A DNA stretch of 64,000 nt from Flavilitoribacter sp020436695. Lineage in GTDB: Bacteria; Bacteroidota; Bacteroidia; Chitinophagales; Saprospiraceae. Below the pieces are notes generated by a model. It searched no databases. It was not told the DNA's origin and saw only the letters and a program-made list of their open reading frames with translations. The position numbers were made by a program, and so were the translations under genes. Positions 16,990 to 26,138 of this stretch are shown one piece after another. Numbering within the stretch: the stretch's first letter is position 1; each line of letters opens with the position of its first letter. Where the stretch lies: positions 62,001 to 126,000 of the forward strand of contig JAWKLQ010000015.1 in NCBI GenBank assembly GCA_041392665.1. Direction: 5' to 3'.

Positions 16990-19356
16990 TTACCCCTCCT
17001 GAATAGCATCCACCGGATTGGCGTTAGCAGCTTTTACAGTTTTCACCGAAATAGTCAGCAATGCCAATCCGGTAGTCAATAGCAGCGCCAGTACGAACAC
17101 CTGCCAACCCATGCTGATGTGATAGGCAAAATCATTCAGCCAGCCGTGCATAAAGTAATACGCCAGGGGGCCGGCGATCACAAAAGAAAGGAGGATGAGT
17201 CGTGTAAATTCATTGGTGATCAGCATTGTCAGCCCTGCGGTACTGGCCCCGAGCACCTTCCTGATGCCGATCTCCTTCCGGCGCTTATCCAGTTGGTAGG
17301 ATAGCAGCCCGAAAAGCCCCAGGCAGGAGATCAGGATGCTCAGAAAAGCAAAAGCCTTGACCATGGTGAGCAGACGATCTTCATTGGCATACATTTCGCC
17401 GATATCCTGAGCCACCGTAAAATGATTGAACGGGCGTGAGGGATCGAGAATATCCCATTTTTCATTCAGAAAAGCCAGCGTCTCTGAAAAACCTTCCTCA
17501 TCTACCCGCAGGGTAAGATAACGATGAGCGGCATTGGACGGCACCCGGTGGAAATGGATGATCGGATCGATCTCCGACCGCATGGTCTCGTAATTAAAAT
17601 CCCGGATCATACCTACCACTTTGATCCGGTTGGAGCCGATCAACAGATTCTTATTCTCAATATCGTTCCAGCCGAAAGCCCGCATGGCGGCCTCATTGAT
17701 GATGGCCGATTCCCGTTGATCTCCCTCCGAATCCGGCAGGAAACCGGGACCCTGCAATAACTCGATCTCATAGCAGTCAAAAAAGGCAGCGTCCATATAG
17801 GTGTAACGCATGCGCATGGGATCGCCCTCCCAGCCTTCCGGCCGCACAAACAGATTGGAACCCGACCAGCGGCCCGGCACATGGCGGGATGCCGTTACGG
17901 AGCGGATGTTCGGATGCCGGGCCAGTTCATCCCGGAACGTGGTCAGTTTTAGCCGTGCCTCATCCCGGTCCGCAAAATCGCCTTCCGATACAGGTATCAC
18001 CACCAGGTTGTCTTTGTTGAAAGCCAGATCCGCATTTTTCACAAAATTGATCTGACGGGCTATCGTCAACGTACCTACAATGAGCAGGGTGGATATGGTG
18101 AACTGCAGGACTACGAGCACATTGCGCATGCCGACTCCATCCCGCTTATCCCCTGCACCCCCGCGGAGCGTGGACAGGATCTTGAAATTGGCCAGGAAAA
18201 AAGCCGGATAACTACCGGAAAGTAATCCCAGTACGAGTCCGAAAACCAGTAATATGGGAATGACCAGCGGTTCGGAAAGATAGGGAATGGCCAGTTGCAT
18301 ATCGAAAAGCCCGTTGATAAAAGGAAGTACAGCACCTGCCAGGATGAGCCCTAACACCAAAGCCATAAATGTGATGATGATGGCCTCGAAGAAAAACTGG
18401 ATCACCACCTGCTTTTTGGCAGCCCCCAAGACCTTGCGCATGCCGATCTCGCGGGCCCGCTCCATGCTGCGGGCAGTGGAAAGATTCATAAAGTTGGTGG
18501 CGGCAATAAGGATGATACCGAGAGCGATATACAGCAGGATGTAACTATCTTTAGAGTCACCGACAAAGGTGTCGTAGGCAGCGTGCAATGGTAGCAGTTT
18601 GAAATTAGTTCGGGAAGCTACATCCGCATCCCAGATATTGCTGATCAGCTGTGGAAATTTATCGGTCAACACGGCCTGATCGGAATTCGGACTCAAAGTG
18701 ATAAACGTAAACAGAAAAGAGCCTCCCCAATCATTCTGCATTTCTGCGAATTCCGGATCACTATCGATAGGCAGCAGTATCTCCTGGCCGATAAAGCCGT
18801 TTCGAGGGTAATCCTTCAGTACCCCGGATACGGTGTAGAGCTGTTGAAAATTCACCCGTACCTCTTGTCCGATTGGATCGGCTTCACCAAATAGTTTGGT
18901 GGCCATCGCCCGGGAGATGATGATCGAATTTTTTTGCGTAAAGGGTTGCTTATTATTCCCCCGTTCCAGCGGAAAGTCGAATACTTCGAAATAGGAAGGA
19001 TCAATATAGTAGCACTCTTCTTCAAAGCGCTGGTTGTTCACTTCCATTGTAATGCCGGTTTGGAAAAGCCGGGTACCCCGATCCACTTCCGGAAATTCTG
19101 ATTGCAGGCGATCCAGCAGCGGTACCCAGGTATCAAAGGTGGGTTGTACGCCATTGGGCGTGACCCTTTCCTTGTACACCAGGTAAGTGTTTTCGGAATT
19201 TTCATGGTATTGGTCGTAGGTCAGTTCATTTCGGGCGTATAGGACAATGACAATAGTGGTAGCGATTCCCAGGGCCAGTCCGGAAATGTTGATGAGGGTG
19301 TTGCCTTTCCGCTTCAACAGGTTGCGGAAGGCCACTTTTAGGTAGGTTTTTAGCAT
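16990..19356 (-). CDS. ABC transporter permease, duplicated FtsX/MacB type
   Basis: 788 residues with two MacB_PCD-FtsX modules: an N-terminal helix in FRNLLKRKGNTLINISGLAL, a periplasmic domain, three membrane helices with EIGMRKVLGA (about residue 305), then a second periplasmic domain and three helices with EIGIRKVLGAS (about 690). This eight-helix layout is typical of Bacteroidota permeases that, with a separate MacB-like ATPase, drive mechanotransmission or export of peptides or lipids. No ATPase is adjacent, so the partner is encoded elsewhere. Both GxRKVLGA motifs are intact, so the gene looks functional. Confidence 0.9.
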   Translation of the reverse strand: MLKTYLKVAFRNLLKRKGNTLINISGLALGIATTIVIVLYARNELTYDQYHENSENTYLVYKERVTPNGVQPTFDTWVPLLDRLQSEFPEVDRGTRLFQTGITMEVNNQRFEEECYYIDPSYFEVFDFPLERGNNKQPFTQKNSIIISRAMATKLFGEADPIGQEVRVNFQQLYTVSGVLKDYPRNGFIGQEILLPIDSDPEFAEMQNDWGGSFLFTFITLSPNSDQAVLTDKFPQLISNIWDADVASRTNFKLLPLHAAYDTFVGDSKDSYILLYIALGIILIAATNFMNLSTARSMERAREIGMRKVLGAAKKQVVIQFFFEAIIITFMALVLGLILAGAVLPFINGLFDMQLAIPYLSEPLVIPILLVFGLVLGLLSGSYPAFFLANFKILSTLRGGAGDKRDGVGMRNVLVVLQFTISTLLIVGTLTIARQINFVKNADLAFNKDNLVVIPVSEGDFADRDEARLKLTTFRDELARHPNIRSVTASRHVPGRWSGSNLFVRPEGWEGDPMRMRYTYMDAAFFDCYEIELLQGPGFLPDSEGDQRESAIINEAAMRAFGWNDIENKNLLIGSNRIKVVGMIRDFNYETMRSEIDPIIHFHRVPSNAAHRYLTLRVDEEGFSETLAFLNEKWDILDPSRPFNHFTVAQDIGEMYANEDRLLTMVKAFAFLSILISCLGLFGLLSYQLDKRRKEIGIRKVLGASTAGLTMLITNEFTRLILLSFVIAGPLAYYFMHGWLNDFAYHISMGWQVFVLALLLTTGLALLTISVKTVKAANANPVDAIQEG

Positions 19357-19562
19357 CGGGTGATCGGGTTTATAGGATAAAGACGAGGAATAAAATGAAA
19401 GGTTGGAAAAAGCCTAATGAAAATCGTAGGCTTTTGTAAATGAAGTTAATTTATTGTTAATGAGTAGTGTATGGCGTGCCTTGACTTTGAGTTTTTCAAA
19501 GATGTCCGTAGCTTCCGAACTACAGTTCATTACTTTTTTCAATCGCCAAGGTGATGTAAATT

Positions 19563-21137
19563 ATGAAAACAAGGCGCCCACTTCTTTATTGGCTTTGCTG
19601 CTTTCTATTGATCACATCCTTATCCGCACAACAATCGATAATTACCGGTACGCTGTTGGATGAACAGACAGGCGAACCGGTCCCCTTTGCCACCATCGGC
19701 ATCAAAGGGCAAAACATCGGGGTTATTTCCAACCTGGAAGGTGATTTTCAGATCCCGCTGACCTATCAGAAACAGGGCGATACGATTGTAATTTCCTGCA
19801 TTGGATACATCACCTTGGAAATGGCACTTTCCCAACTGTCGATGCAACAAGCCAATACAATAACTATTCAACGGGCCGCATACGTATTACCCGAAGCAGT
19901 AGTACGGTTTAAGCAACGAAAGCAGCTATCGGCCGGCCAGATCGTCTATCGGGCCATTCGCCGTATCCCGGACAACTTTCCGCAATCTCCCTTTTCCTAT
20001 ATTGGCTATTATCGGGATTACCAGAAGCGGCACGGACAGTACATTAATCTGAATGAAGCCATAGTGGAGGTATTCGACCGGGGTTTTCAGACCGATAACC
20101 GTTTTGTTACTCAAATGAAACTTTACAATTACCTGCTGAATGAGGATTTCGTGGTCAACGACAGTTTTGCCATCGCCTATGATAACAAAAATGAAAAATT
20201 TGTGCCCAATGCGGAAATGACCCCCTTCGGCGGCAATGAATTGAGTATTTTAATGATGCACGATGCCGTGCGCAATCACCGGGTGCATTCCTACTCCTTC
20301 GTCAATATATTTGATACGGATTTCTACCATCAACATAAATTCAGCATGTCGGAACCTACGGTTGTAGGAGACATTATTTTGCACAGTATCACCTTTGAAG
20401 GTCGAAGGCCCTATTTGGGGCCGAAATTTGATGTGGAAGGCAGGATCTATATCGAAAGCGGGAACTTTGCGATCCATAAACTGGAATACCGGGTATACGA
20501 CAAGGAGGAGGATACCCGACGGCTGCTGTACGATATTCAGGTGGAATACGCAAGAGGATCAGACGGGATGTATCTCAACTACATCTCTTTCAATAATCTG
20601 TTTTATCTGTCCAAGCCGCCGCTATTCCGTGTCGACGGTATCCGGCTGGACACGACCCAGTCTAATACCGGTGCGGTGGGCTGGAACCTCCGGACGACCT
20701 ACCTGGAAGTGATCATGAATAAATCACCGGATAGATCCTCGGCTTTGAATAAAGATAATTACAGCATCAAACTGGCCAAACGGAAAGTGCAAATCGAACG
20801 GATCATTCCGGATGGTGCCTATGCAGTACGACTGTTTCTGAATAACGAGGATGTTATACCCCTACTCAAAGATATTGACCAATGGCTGCCACAATTAAAG
20901 ATCGAGTTCGGTGAGATCTACGACCGGCATCATCACCTTTTGAACGAACCGCAATACGAAGAGGCCAGGCAATACCGCGAATTGTTCCGGCAAAAGATCA
21001 CTACAACTACTACCGCCGATAGACGGAAAGATCTCCCGTTTATCGACAGGGATACCACTTTGTCGGCCAATTTCCAGCTGCTACAGCCGGTGACCGGTAC
21101 GATGGGATACTGGATGAATACGCCCTTGAAACAGTAG
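19563..21137 (+). CDS. Secreted protein with carboxypeptidase regulatory-like domain
   Basis: 524 residues. Signal peptide to about residue 23 (ends SLSAQ). Residues 25-105 are a CarboxypepD_reg-like beta sandwich: ITGTLLDEQTGEPVPFATIG, VISNLEGDFQIP, ISCIGYITLEM. The rest (about 120-510) resembles the large extracytoplasmic part of Bacteroidota proteins of unknown role and is rich in Tyr, Asp and Arg (YIGYYRDYQKRHGQYINLNE). No TonB-dependent receptor barrel follows, so this is not a SusC-like protein. Divergent from the permease, with a 206-bp shared gap. Confidence 0.75.
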   Translation: MKTRRPLLYWLCCFLLITSLSAQQSIITGTLLDEQTGEPVPFATIGIKGQNIGVISNLEGDFQIPLTYQKQGDTIVISCIGYITLEMALSQLSMQQANTITIQRAAYVLPEAVVRFKQRKQLSAGQIVYRAIRRIPDNFPQSPFSYIGYYRDYQKRHGQYINLNEAIVEVFDRGFQTDNRFVTQMKLYNYLLNEDFVVNDSFAIAYDNKNEKFVPNAEMTPFGGNELSILMMHDAVRNHRVHSYSFVNIFDTDFYHQHKFSMSEPTVVGDIILHSITFEGRRPYLGPKFDVEGRIYIESGNFAIHKLEYRVYDKEEDTRRLLYDIQVEYARGSDGMYLNYISFNNLFYLSKPPLFRVDGIRLDTTQSNTGAVGWNLRTTYLEVIMNKSPDRSSALNKDNYSIKLAKRKVQIERIIPDGAYAVRLFLNNEDVIPLLKDIDQWLPQLKIEFGEIYDRHHHLLNEPQYEEARQYRELFRQKITTTTTADRRKDLPFIDRDTTLSANFQLLQPVTGTMGYWMNTPLKQ

Positions 21138-21201
21138 GGTACGTTTTCCGGTCAATGAACAAAAGCGGAAATGTACAGCCTACCAGGCAAGAGATAACGT
21201 T

Positions 21202-21777
21202 ATGAAACTATCAACCGTAAGGCTACTCTTTTTCGTTCTGCTGATTAGCTATGAAGTGTCGGCTCAAAAATATGAGCGCGAATACCGTATTCAGGAGATG
21301 CAGGTACCTGAACAAGCTCTTCAGTTTGTCCGGGAATCAGGATTTGATCGGAAGATCAGGTGGTACGCGGAGGAAGGGTGGCAGCGACACTCCATTGAGG
21401 CCAAGACGCGTTTCAATAAGCATCGATACAGTATTGAATTCGATACGACCGGCCGATTGGAGGACATCGAAATAGTGATTGACAGAAGAAAACTTCCAGC
21501 GGCTACACGGCAAGCCATATTATCCAAGTTTGCGAGTGACTTTGAAAAATTTAAAATAATCAAGATCCAGATACAATACAGTGGAGATCCGGTTGCTTTA
21601 CGTCAGCTTACTGCAAAACCTTTTGATACTCAAAATGTGATAGTAAAGTACGAACTGATCGTAAAAGGACGCACATCAGGTAAGGCACACTGGTATGAAT
21701 ATCTTTTTACGGATAAAGGCGTTGCCGAACACCGGACGGTCAGCCTTTTCAGGAATACGGATAATCTGGAATACTGA
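21202..21777 (+). CDS. Hypothetical secreted protein (PepSY-like)
   Basis: 191 residues with a signal peptide (hydrophobic to about residue 20, cleavage after VSA). The mature part has two similar beta-alpha stretches, including KHRYSIEFDTTGRLEDIEIVID, resembling PepSY-like periplasmic domains, but I cannot confirm the family. It lies between the carboxypeptidase-regulatory protein and a DUF2490 protein with gaps of 64 and 3 bp, so the three probably form one transcription unit for exported proteins. Confidence 0.6.
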   Translation: MKLSTVRLLFFVLLISYEVSAQKYEREYRIQEMQVPEQALQFVRESGFDRKIRWYAEEGWQRHSIEAKTRFNKHRYSIEFDTTGRLEDIEIVIDRRKLPAATRQAILSKFASDFEKFKIIKIQIQYSGDPVALRQLTAKPFDTQNVIVKYELIVKGRTSGKAHWYEYLFTDKGVAEHRTVSLFRNTDNLEY

Positions 21778-21780
21778 TGT

Positions 21781-22464
21781 ATGAAAAATGTATGGCTGGT
21801 CACTCTGCTCGTCGGCATGGTCGGATTACTGTACGGTCAACATGCCTATACACTTGGCCTGATGTCAGGGATCAATATTAACAAAAAGCTGGAGAATGGC
21901 TGGAGTTTGAATGGTAAAACTCAAGCCCGGCTGGACCTCGGGAAGGGCGTCTTTTCCAGTTATTCGGAAATCGGCTTTGAGTATCAGTTTATGGATGTAG
22001 CCTTTCAATTGTCCCGGAAAGTAGGGCTGAATAATGCGCTGGCGGGTGGATATTTTTTGCGGTTTCAACGGTCCGGAGACCTGACCCATCGATTCATTCA
22101 GCAGTTTACCATAGTCAGAAAATATGAGACTTTTCGACTGGCTCACCGATTGATGACCGATCAGACTTTGCGTTCAGGCCGGGCAATGACTTTCCGTGCG
22201 AGATACCGGATAGCGGCGGATATGGCGCTATCCGGCCAGACCGTTGATCCGGGAGAATTCTATCTCAAGATCAACCATGAATACCTGGGGAGATTTCAGG
22301 GGCCAGACTTTGACCTGGAAGTCCGCCTGGGACCTGCGCTCGGCTATGCAATTACCGACGGCAATAAGTTTGAATGGGCGTTTGATTACCGGCTGAGACC
22401 ATTATTCCAATCTCCATTGCAAAGTAATTTTGTGACGACGATCAACTGGTATCGGAGCTTCTAA
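21781..22464 (+). CDS. DUF2490 family outer-membrane-like protein
   Basis: 227 residues with a signal peptide (ends LLYGQ). The body is built of alternating beta strands with aromatic girdles and repeated charged turns (WSLNGKTQARLDLG, YSEIGFEYQF, YFLRFQRSGDLTHRF, FRLAHRLMTDQT) and ends TINWYRSF, an aromatic C-terminus as in outer-membrane beta-barrels. This fits DUF2490, a small Bacteroidota barrel family of unknown role. Its ATG starts 3 bp after the previous stop, implying coupled expression. Confidence 0.8.
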   Translation: MKNVWLVTLLVGMVGLLYGQHAYTLGLMSGININKKLENGWSLNGKTQARLDLGKGVFSSYSEIGFEYQFMDVAFQLSRKVGLNNALAGGYFLRFQRSGDLTHRFIQQFTIVRKYETFRLAHRLMTDQTLRSGRAMTFRARYRIAADMALSGQTVDPGEFYLKINHEYLGRFQGPDFDLEVRLGPALGYAITDGNKFEWAFDYRLRPLFQSPLQSNFVTTINWYRSF

Positions 22465-22466
22465 GT

Positions 22467-23798
22467 TCAACTTTCCCGAAAAAGGCTGAGGACTTCATCC
22501 AGCACCCTTCCCAAAAAAGAACGGTCTTCGGTAATAATACGGGCTATGGCCCTCATTTCCTGTGTAAACTCAATGGGTTTGTTGTTGGTTGTGGTCAAAC
22601 CGGGAGATGTCAGTTCGATCCGGGCCTGATAAACGGGTAGGCTGCCCGGTTCCGGCGATTCGGGCAATGGAGTGATCTCCCGGACCATACCCTTCAAAAC
22701 GCCGAACTCCTTGTACGGGTAAGATTCCAGCCGGAGCAGCACCGAATCGCCCGGGTTGACTTTCCCAGAGCGGGCCAGCGGTAGTTGTGCCCGGGCAATG
22801 ATCTGACTTGTACCATTGGACGGATCGATCGTAAGTACCGTTTGCCCCTTATCGACCGATTGATTTACATGCCAGATGCGGGATAGGACCACCTGCCCGG
22901 CCAGCGGAGCCTGGATCAGATAGGTATCTTTCCATTGATCGATGGCGCCGCGCAATTGCTGGGCACTCTGGTATAATTCTAACCAACCGTTCTTAACCTC
23001 GTCCGACTGCTGACGGGTCAGGTTGATGATCTCGTTTCGCAGACGCTGTTCTTCCAGTTGGTTTTGTATAAGATTGCGTTCCTGGGCTTCCAATTGCCGG
23101 CGTACGCGTAGATAGTCAGTCTGCGCCTGCTCGAATTCTAGTTCGCTGGCTGCTTCTTCTTTTAGCAATTGAGCGTAGGTGTCCTTGTTTTTTTCGGCCA
23201 GAGCCACTTCCTCTTTTAGCGTGATCACTTCTTTTTTGGTCACTTCATCCAGCGCTGGTAATTGCTGGATCTGTTTGCGGTACAGTGCGATACGCTGCTG
23301 GATGTCGTCGCGGTTTAGGCGATATTGCTGTGCTTCAAGGAAGCGGCTGAGTTGTGAATAGGATTCCTGAAGATCGCCCAGATGCAGGCCTGCTGGTAAT
23401 AGTTCACCTCCAATGGATCTATTGTCAATCTTTGGAATAAGTTGATCCAAAGCAGTTTCGATCAAAATAATATCTTCTCGGGCAACCGGATTCTGGAGTG
23501 CCGCCAGTAGGTCTCCTGAACTTACCTTTTCTCCCGGGGCTACCAACAGTTCCTGAATGCGCCCATCCACTTTGGCTTCCAGCCGAATGGGAGGATATAC
23601 GGTTTCAATGCTGGCCGGCGCTTCCACAATATCCGGGTAGCGCAATAAAGTGCCGATTAGCAACAATACTGCCACTCCTATGGCCACCAGCGTGATACCC
23701 CAACGGGTCAGCCAGACCGGGGGATGCCCCAGCAGGGCCTGGATCTCGTTCTCTTCGCGTAGGCGAATGTCTTTCGGATCGGTGATTAGGTTTGACAT
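22467..23798 (-). CDS. HlyD-family periplasmic adaptor (membrane fusion protein)
   Basis: 443 residues: short cytoplasmic start, one membrane helix (about 30-50), a lipoyl half-motif VDGRIQELLVAPGEKVSSGD at about 73-92, a long alpha-helical hairpin (about 140-270, many Q, E, L) and the second lipoyl/beta-barrel half with IQAPLAGQVV. This is the adaptor that links an inner-membrane ABC exporter to an outer-membrane TolC. It starts 56 bp after the C39-peptidase ABC gene in the same direction, forming a bacteriocin/peptide type I exporter pair. No TolC-like gene is nearby. Confidence 0.9.
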   Translation of the reverse strand: MSNLITDPKDIRLREENEIQALLGHPPVWLTRWGITLVAIGVAVLLLIGTLLRYPDIVEAPASIETVYPPIRLEAKVDGRIQELLVAPGEKVSSGDLLAALQNPVAREDIILIETALDQLIPKIDNRSIGGELLPAGLHLGDLQESYSQLSRFLEAQQYRLNRDDIQQRIALYRKQIQQLPALDEVTKKEVITLKEEVALAEKNKDTYAQLLKEEAASELEFEQAQTDYLRVRRQLEAQERNLIQNQLEEQRLRNEIINLTRQQSDEVKNGWLELYQSAQQLRGAIDQWKDTYLIQAPLAGQVVLSRIWHVNQSVDKGQTVLTIDPSNGTSQIIARAQLPLARSGKVNPGDSVLLRLESYPYKEFGVLKGMVREITPLPESPEPGSLPVYQARIELTSPGLTTTNNKPIEFTQEMRAIARIITEDRSFLGRVLDEVLSLFRES

Positions 23799-23810
23799 TG
23801 ATTTGTATTT

Positions 23811-23857
23811 TAGTCGGCAGTCGGACTGAAGACTTACGACGCTCCGACTTTCGACTA
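23811..23857 (-). repeat. Palindrome in the C39-ABC/hlyD gap
   Basis: TAGTCGGCAGTCGGA (23811-23825) pairs with TCCGACTTTCGACTA (23843-23857) at 13 of 15 positions. It overlaps the stop codon of the upstream C39 ABC gene and could lower read-through into hlyD. It is one of several GTCGTAAGTC-like spacer sequences in this window. Confidence 0.5.
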
Positions 23858-26050
23858 ATTCCCAAGTTCCAACTGATTCCTGACCAGATGAAAATATCTG
23901 CCCCTTTGTGCGACCAGTTCCTCGTGCGTTCCTTTTTCTACCAGCTCTCCTTTTTCCAGCACCACGATCTGATCTGCATTTTTCACAGTGCTCAGTCGAT
24001 GGGCGACGACCACCACAGTACGTCCGCTGAAAAACTGTTCCAAATTTTCCATGATCGTCTTTTCATTTTCCGCATCCAGCGCATTGGTGGCTTCGTCGAA
24101 AAACAGATAGGGAGGATCTTTGTAAACCGCCCGGGCGATCAGTAACCGTTGGCGCTGTCCCTGGCTCAGTCCATTGCCCTTACTGCCTACTTTAGTGTTG
24201 TAGCCCAGAGGAAGCGATTCGACAAACTCCTGAATGTTGGCTGTTTTTACGGCCCGAAGGAGTTTGCTTTTATCGATCCGGTCTTCACTTTCTGCCACGT
24301 TGCGGGCGATCGATTCTGAAAAGATATAGCCGTCTTGCATTACGGCTCCACAGTTTCGTCTCCACAGATCTTTACTCAAATTGTCAAGATGCAGGCCGCC
24401 GACCTTGATCCTGCCCTGAGTGGGAGGATAAAAGCCGAGTATTAATTTCACCAGCGTCGTTTTACCACTTCCGCTGGTACCTACGATGGCGGTCACCTTC
24501 CCGTGTGGGATCGTCAGATTGATGTCTTTGAGTACCGGGCCGTACAATTTGTTGTACTGAAAAGTGAGTTGTTCAATGTGGATATCTCCCTGTTCCGGCA
24601 GAAATTCCGAATCGGTGGGAGAAAGATCTTCTTCTTCCTCCTGGAGATGGATCTCTCCGAGGCGTTCCAGACTGATCCTGGCGTCCTGAGCCGTACGAAA
24701 GAAGCCGGCCAGTTGTTGCAGCGGACCGTTTAGCTGTCCGATGATATATTGCACCGCCAGCATGCTACCCAGGGTCATCTCTCCGTTGATTACTGCAAAA
24801 GCGGCCATGAAAGTAATGATGATGTCTTTTAACTGACCGATGATCTGCGTGCCGACATCCTGCTTTTGGGTAATGACCAGCGCCCGCACGTTCGCCCGGA
24901 AAAGCTTGGCCTGGATGTGCATCCAGTCCCAGCGATGCCGTCGTTCACTTCGCTGTAGCTTGATCTCCTGCATACCCTGAATGAGTTCGATGAGATTACT
25001 TTGATTATCGGAGAGTTGCTGAAAGCGCTGGTGATCAACTACCGCCCTTTGTTTGAGGAAAAAGAGTATCCAGGTAATATAAGCGACCGAAGCTACCAGA
25101 AAAACCAGAAAAATGGGCACGTGAAACAGCAAAAGGACCAGTCCGAAGACCAATAGGTTGAATGCACCGAATATGATATTAAGGGTAGAGGTAGTCAAAA
25201 ACTGTTCGATCCGCCGGTGATCTCCAATTCGCTGTAAAAGGTCACCCGTCATCTTGGCGTCAAAGAAGCCGATCGGCAGACGCATAAGCTTGCTCAAAAA
25301 ATCGGAAATGAGCGAAATGTTCACGCGGGTGCCGATGTGGAGCAGTATCCAGTTCTGAACCACACTTACGGAGATCTGCCCCAAGAATAACATTAACTGG
25401 GCGGCTAGCACCAGATAAATGAACGAGATATCCTGATTGTCGATCCCGATGTCGACGATCGACTTGGTCAGAAAAGGAAAAATGAGCTGGAATACACTGC
25501 CGAGTACCAGGGCCAGTCCCAATTGCCATAATAACTGACGATAGGGGCGTAAATAGCGGAATAAATAAGATATTCCCATTTTATTGACCGCTTCTCCCTC
25601 ATGGCTGTAAAATTCAGGTGTAGGTTGTAGCAGAAGAGCTACCCCTTTGTTGTTATTTTGGATATAGCCTGCCTTAAACGCGGCAATGCTCATCCTGATC
25701 TTTCCCGAAGCAGGATCGGCAACCCACACCTTATCTCCTTTGATCTTATAAACTACTACGAAATGCCGCTGTTGCCAGTGCACAATGCAGGGAAGTGGGG
25801 CATCTACCAGTCCGGGTTGTTCTTCGTTCGGCTTTTCTACCGATAATGACACGGCCAGAGTTTGCATTCCAATATGCTCAGCCGCCTCTACGATCCCACG
25901 CATGGATACGCCCTCCCGGTCAATATAACTGTGTTCCCGAAGATACTGCAAAGAGTAATGCCGGCCGTAATGCGCCGCTACCATCCGCAGGCAGGTGGGC
26001 CCGCAGTCCATGGTGTCCAGCTGTTTATAGTACGGAAATCGGTTGGCCAT
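23855..26050 (-). CDS. Peptidase C39 domain ABC exporter (bacteriocin/GG-peptide processing type)
   Basis: 731 residues. N-terminal C39 cysteine peptidase (about 1-130) with catalytic Cys16 in DCGPTCLRM, His in QQRHFVVVYK and Asp in VWVADPASG, all present. Six membrane helices follow (about 165-450), then an ATPase with Walker A GTSGSGKTT, signature LSQGQRQRL, Walker B YLFFDEATNALD and H-loop AHRLS. Such proteins cut the double-glycine leader from a peptide and export it. No short GG-leader peptide gene is visible within several kb, so the substrate is encoded elsewhere. Pairs with the HlyD adaptor 56 bp downstream. Confidence 0.93.
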   Translation of the reverse strand: MANRFPYYKQLDTMDCGPTCLRMVAAHYGRHYSLQYLREHSYIDREGVSMRGIVEAAEHIGMQTLAVSLSVEKPNEEQPGLVDAPLPCIVHWQQRHFVVVYKIKGDKVWVADPASGKIRMSIAAFKAGYIQNNNKGVALLLQPTPEFYSHEGEAVNKMGISYLFRYLRPYRQLLWQLGLALVLGSVFQLIFPFLTKSIVDIGIDNQDISFIYLVLAAQLMLFLGQISVSVVQNWILLHIGTRVNISLISDFLSKLMRLPIGFFDAKMTGDLLQRIGDHRRIEQFLTTSTLNIIFGAFNLLVFGLVLLLFHVPIFLVFLVASVAYITWILFFLKQRAVVDHQRFQQLSDNQSNLIELIQGMQEIKLQRSERRHRWDWMHIQAKLFRANVRALVITQKQDVGTQIIGQLKDIIITFMAAFAVINGEMTLGSMLAVQYIIGQLNGPLQQLAGFFRTAQDARISLERLGEIHLQEEEEDLSPTDSEFLPEQGDIHIEQLTFQYNKLYGPVLKDINLTIPHGKVTAIVGTSGSGKTTLVKLILGFYPPTQGRIKVGGLHLDNLSKDLWRRNCGAVMQDGYIFSESIARNVAESEDRIDKSKLLRAVKTANIQEFVESLPLGYNTKVGSKGNGLSQGQRQRLLIARAVYKDPPYLFFDEATNALDAENEKTIMENLEQFFSGRTVVVVAHRLSTVKNADQIVVLEKGELVEKGTHEELVAQRGRYFHLVRNQLELGN

Positions 26051-26114
26051 TTGCTGTGGTTTAGTAGAAGTCTCTTAGTCGTAAGTCAATAAGTCGTAAG
26101 TCAGTCGGTCCGTC

Positions 26115-26138
26115 AGCCCCTCGGCTACGCTCGGGGCT
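26115..26138 (-). terminator. GC-rich hairpin at the end of the amidohydrolase gene
   Basis: AGCCCC (26115-26120) pairs with GGGGCT (26133-26138), with further GAG/CTC-type inner pairing. It overlaps the amidohydrolase stop codon, just upstream of the C39 ABC gene. There is no T-run, so it may be a dispersed palindrome rather than a true terminator. The adjoining 26,079-26,110 carries two GTCGTAAGTC repeats. Confidence 0.4.
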
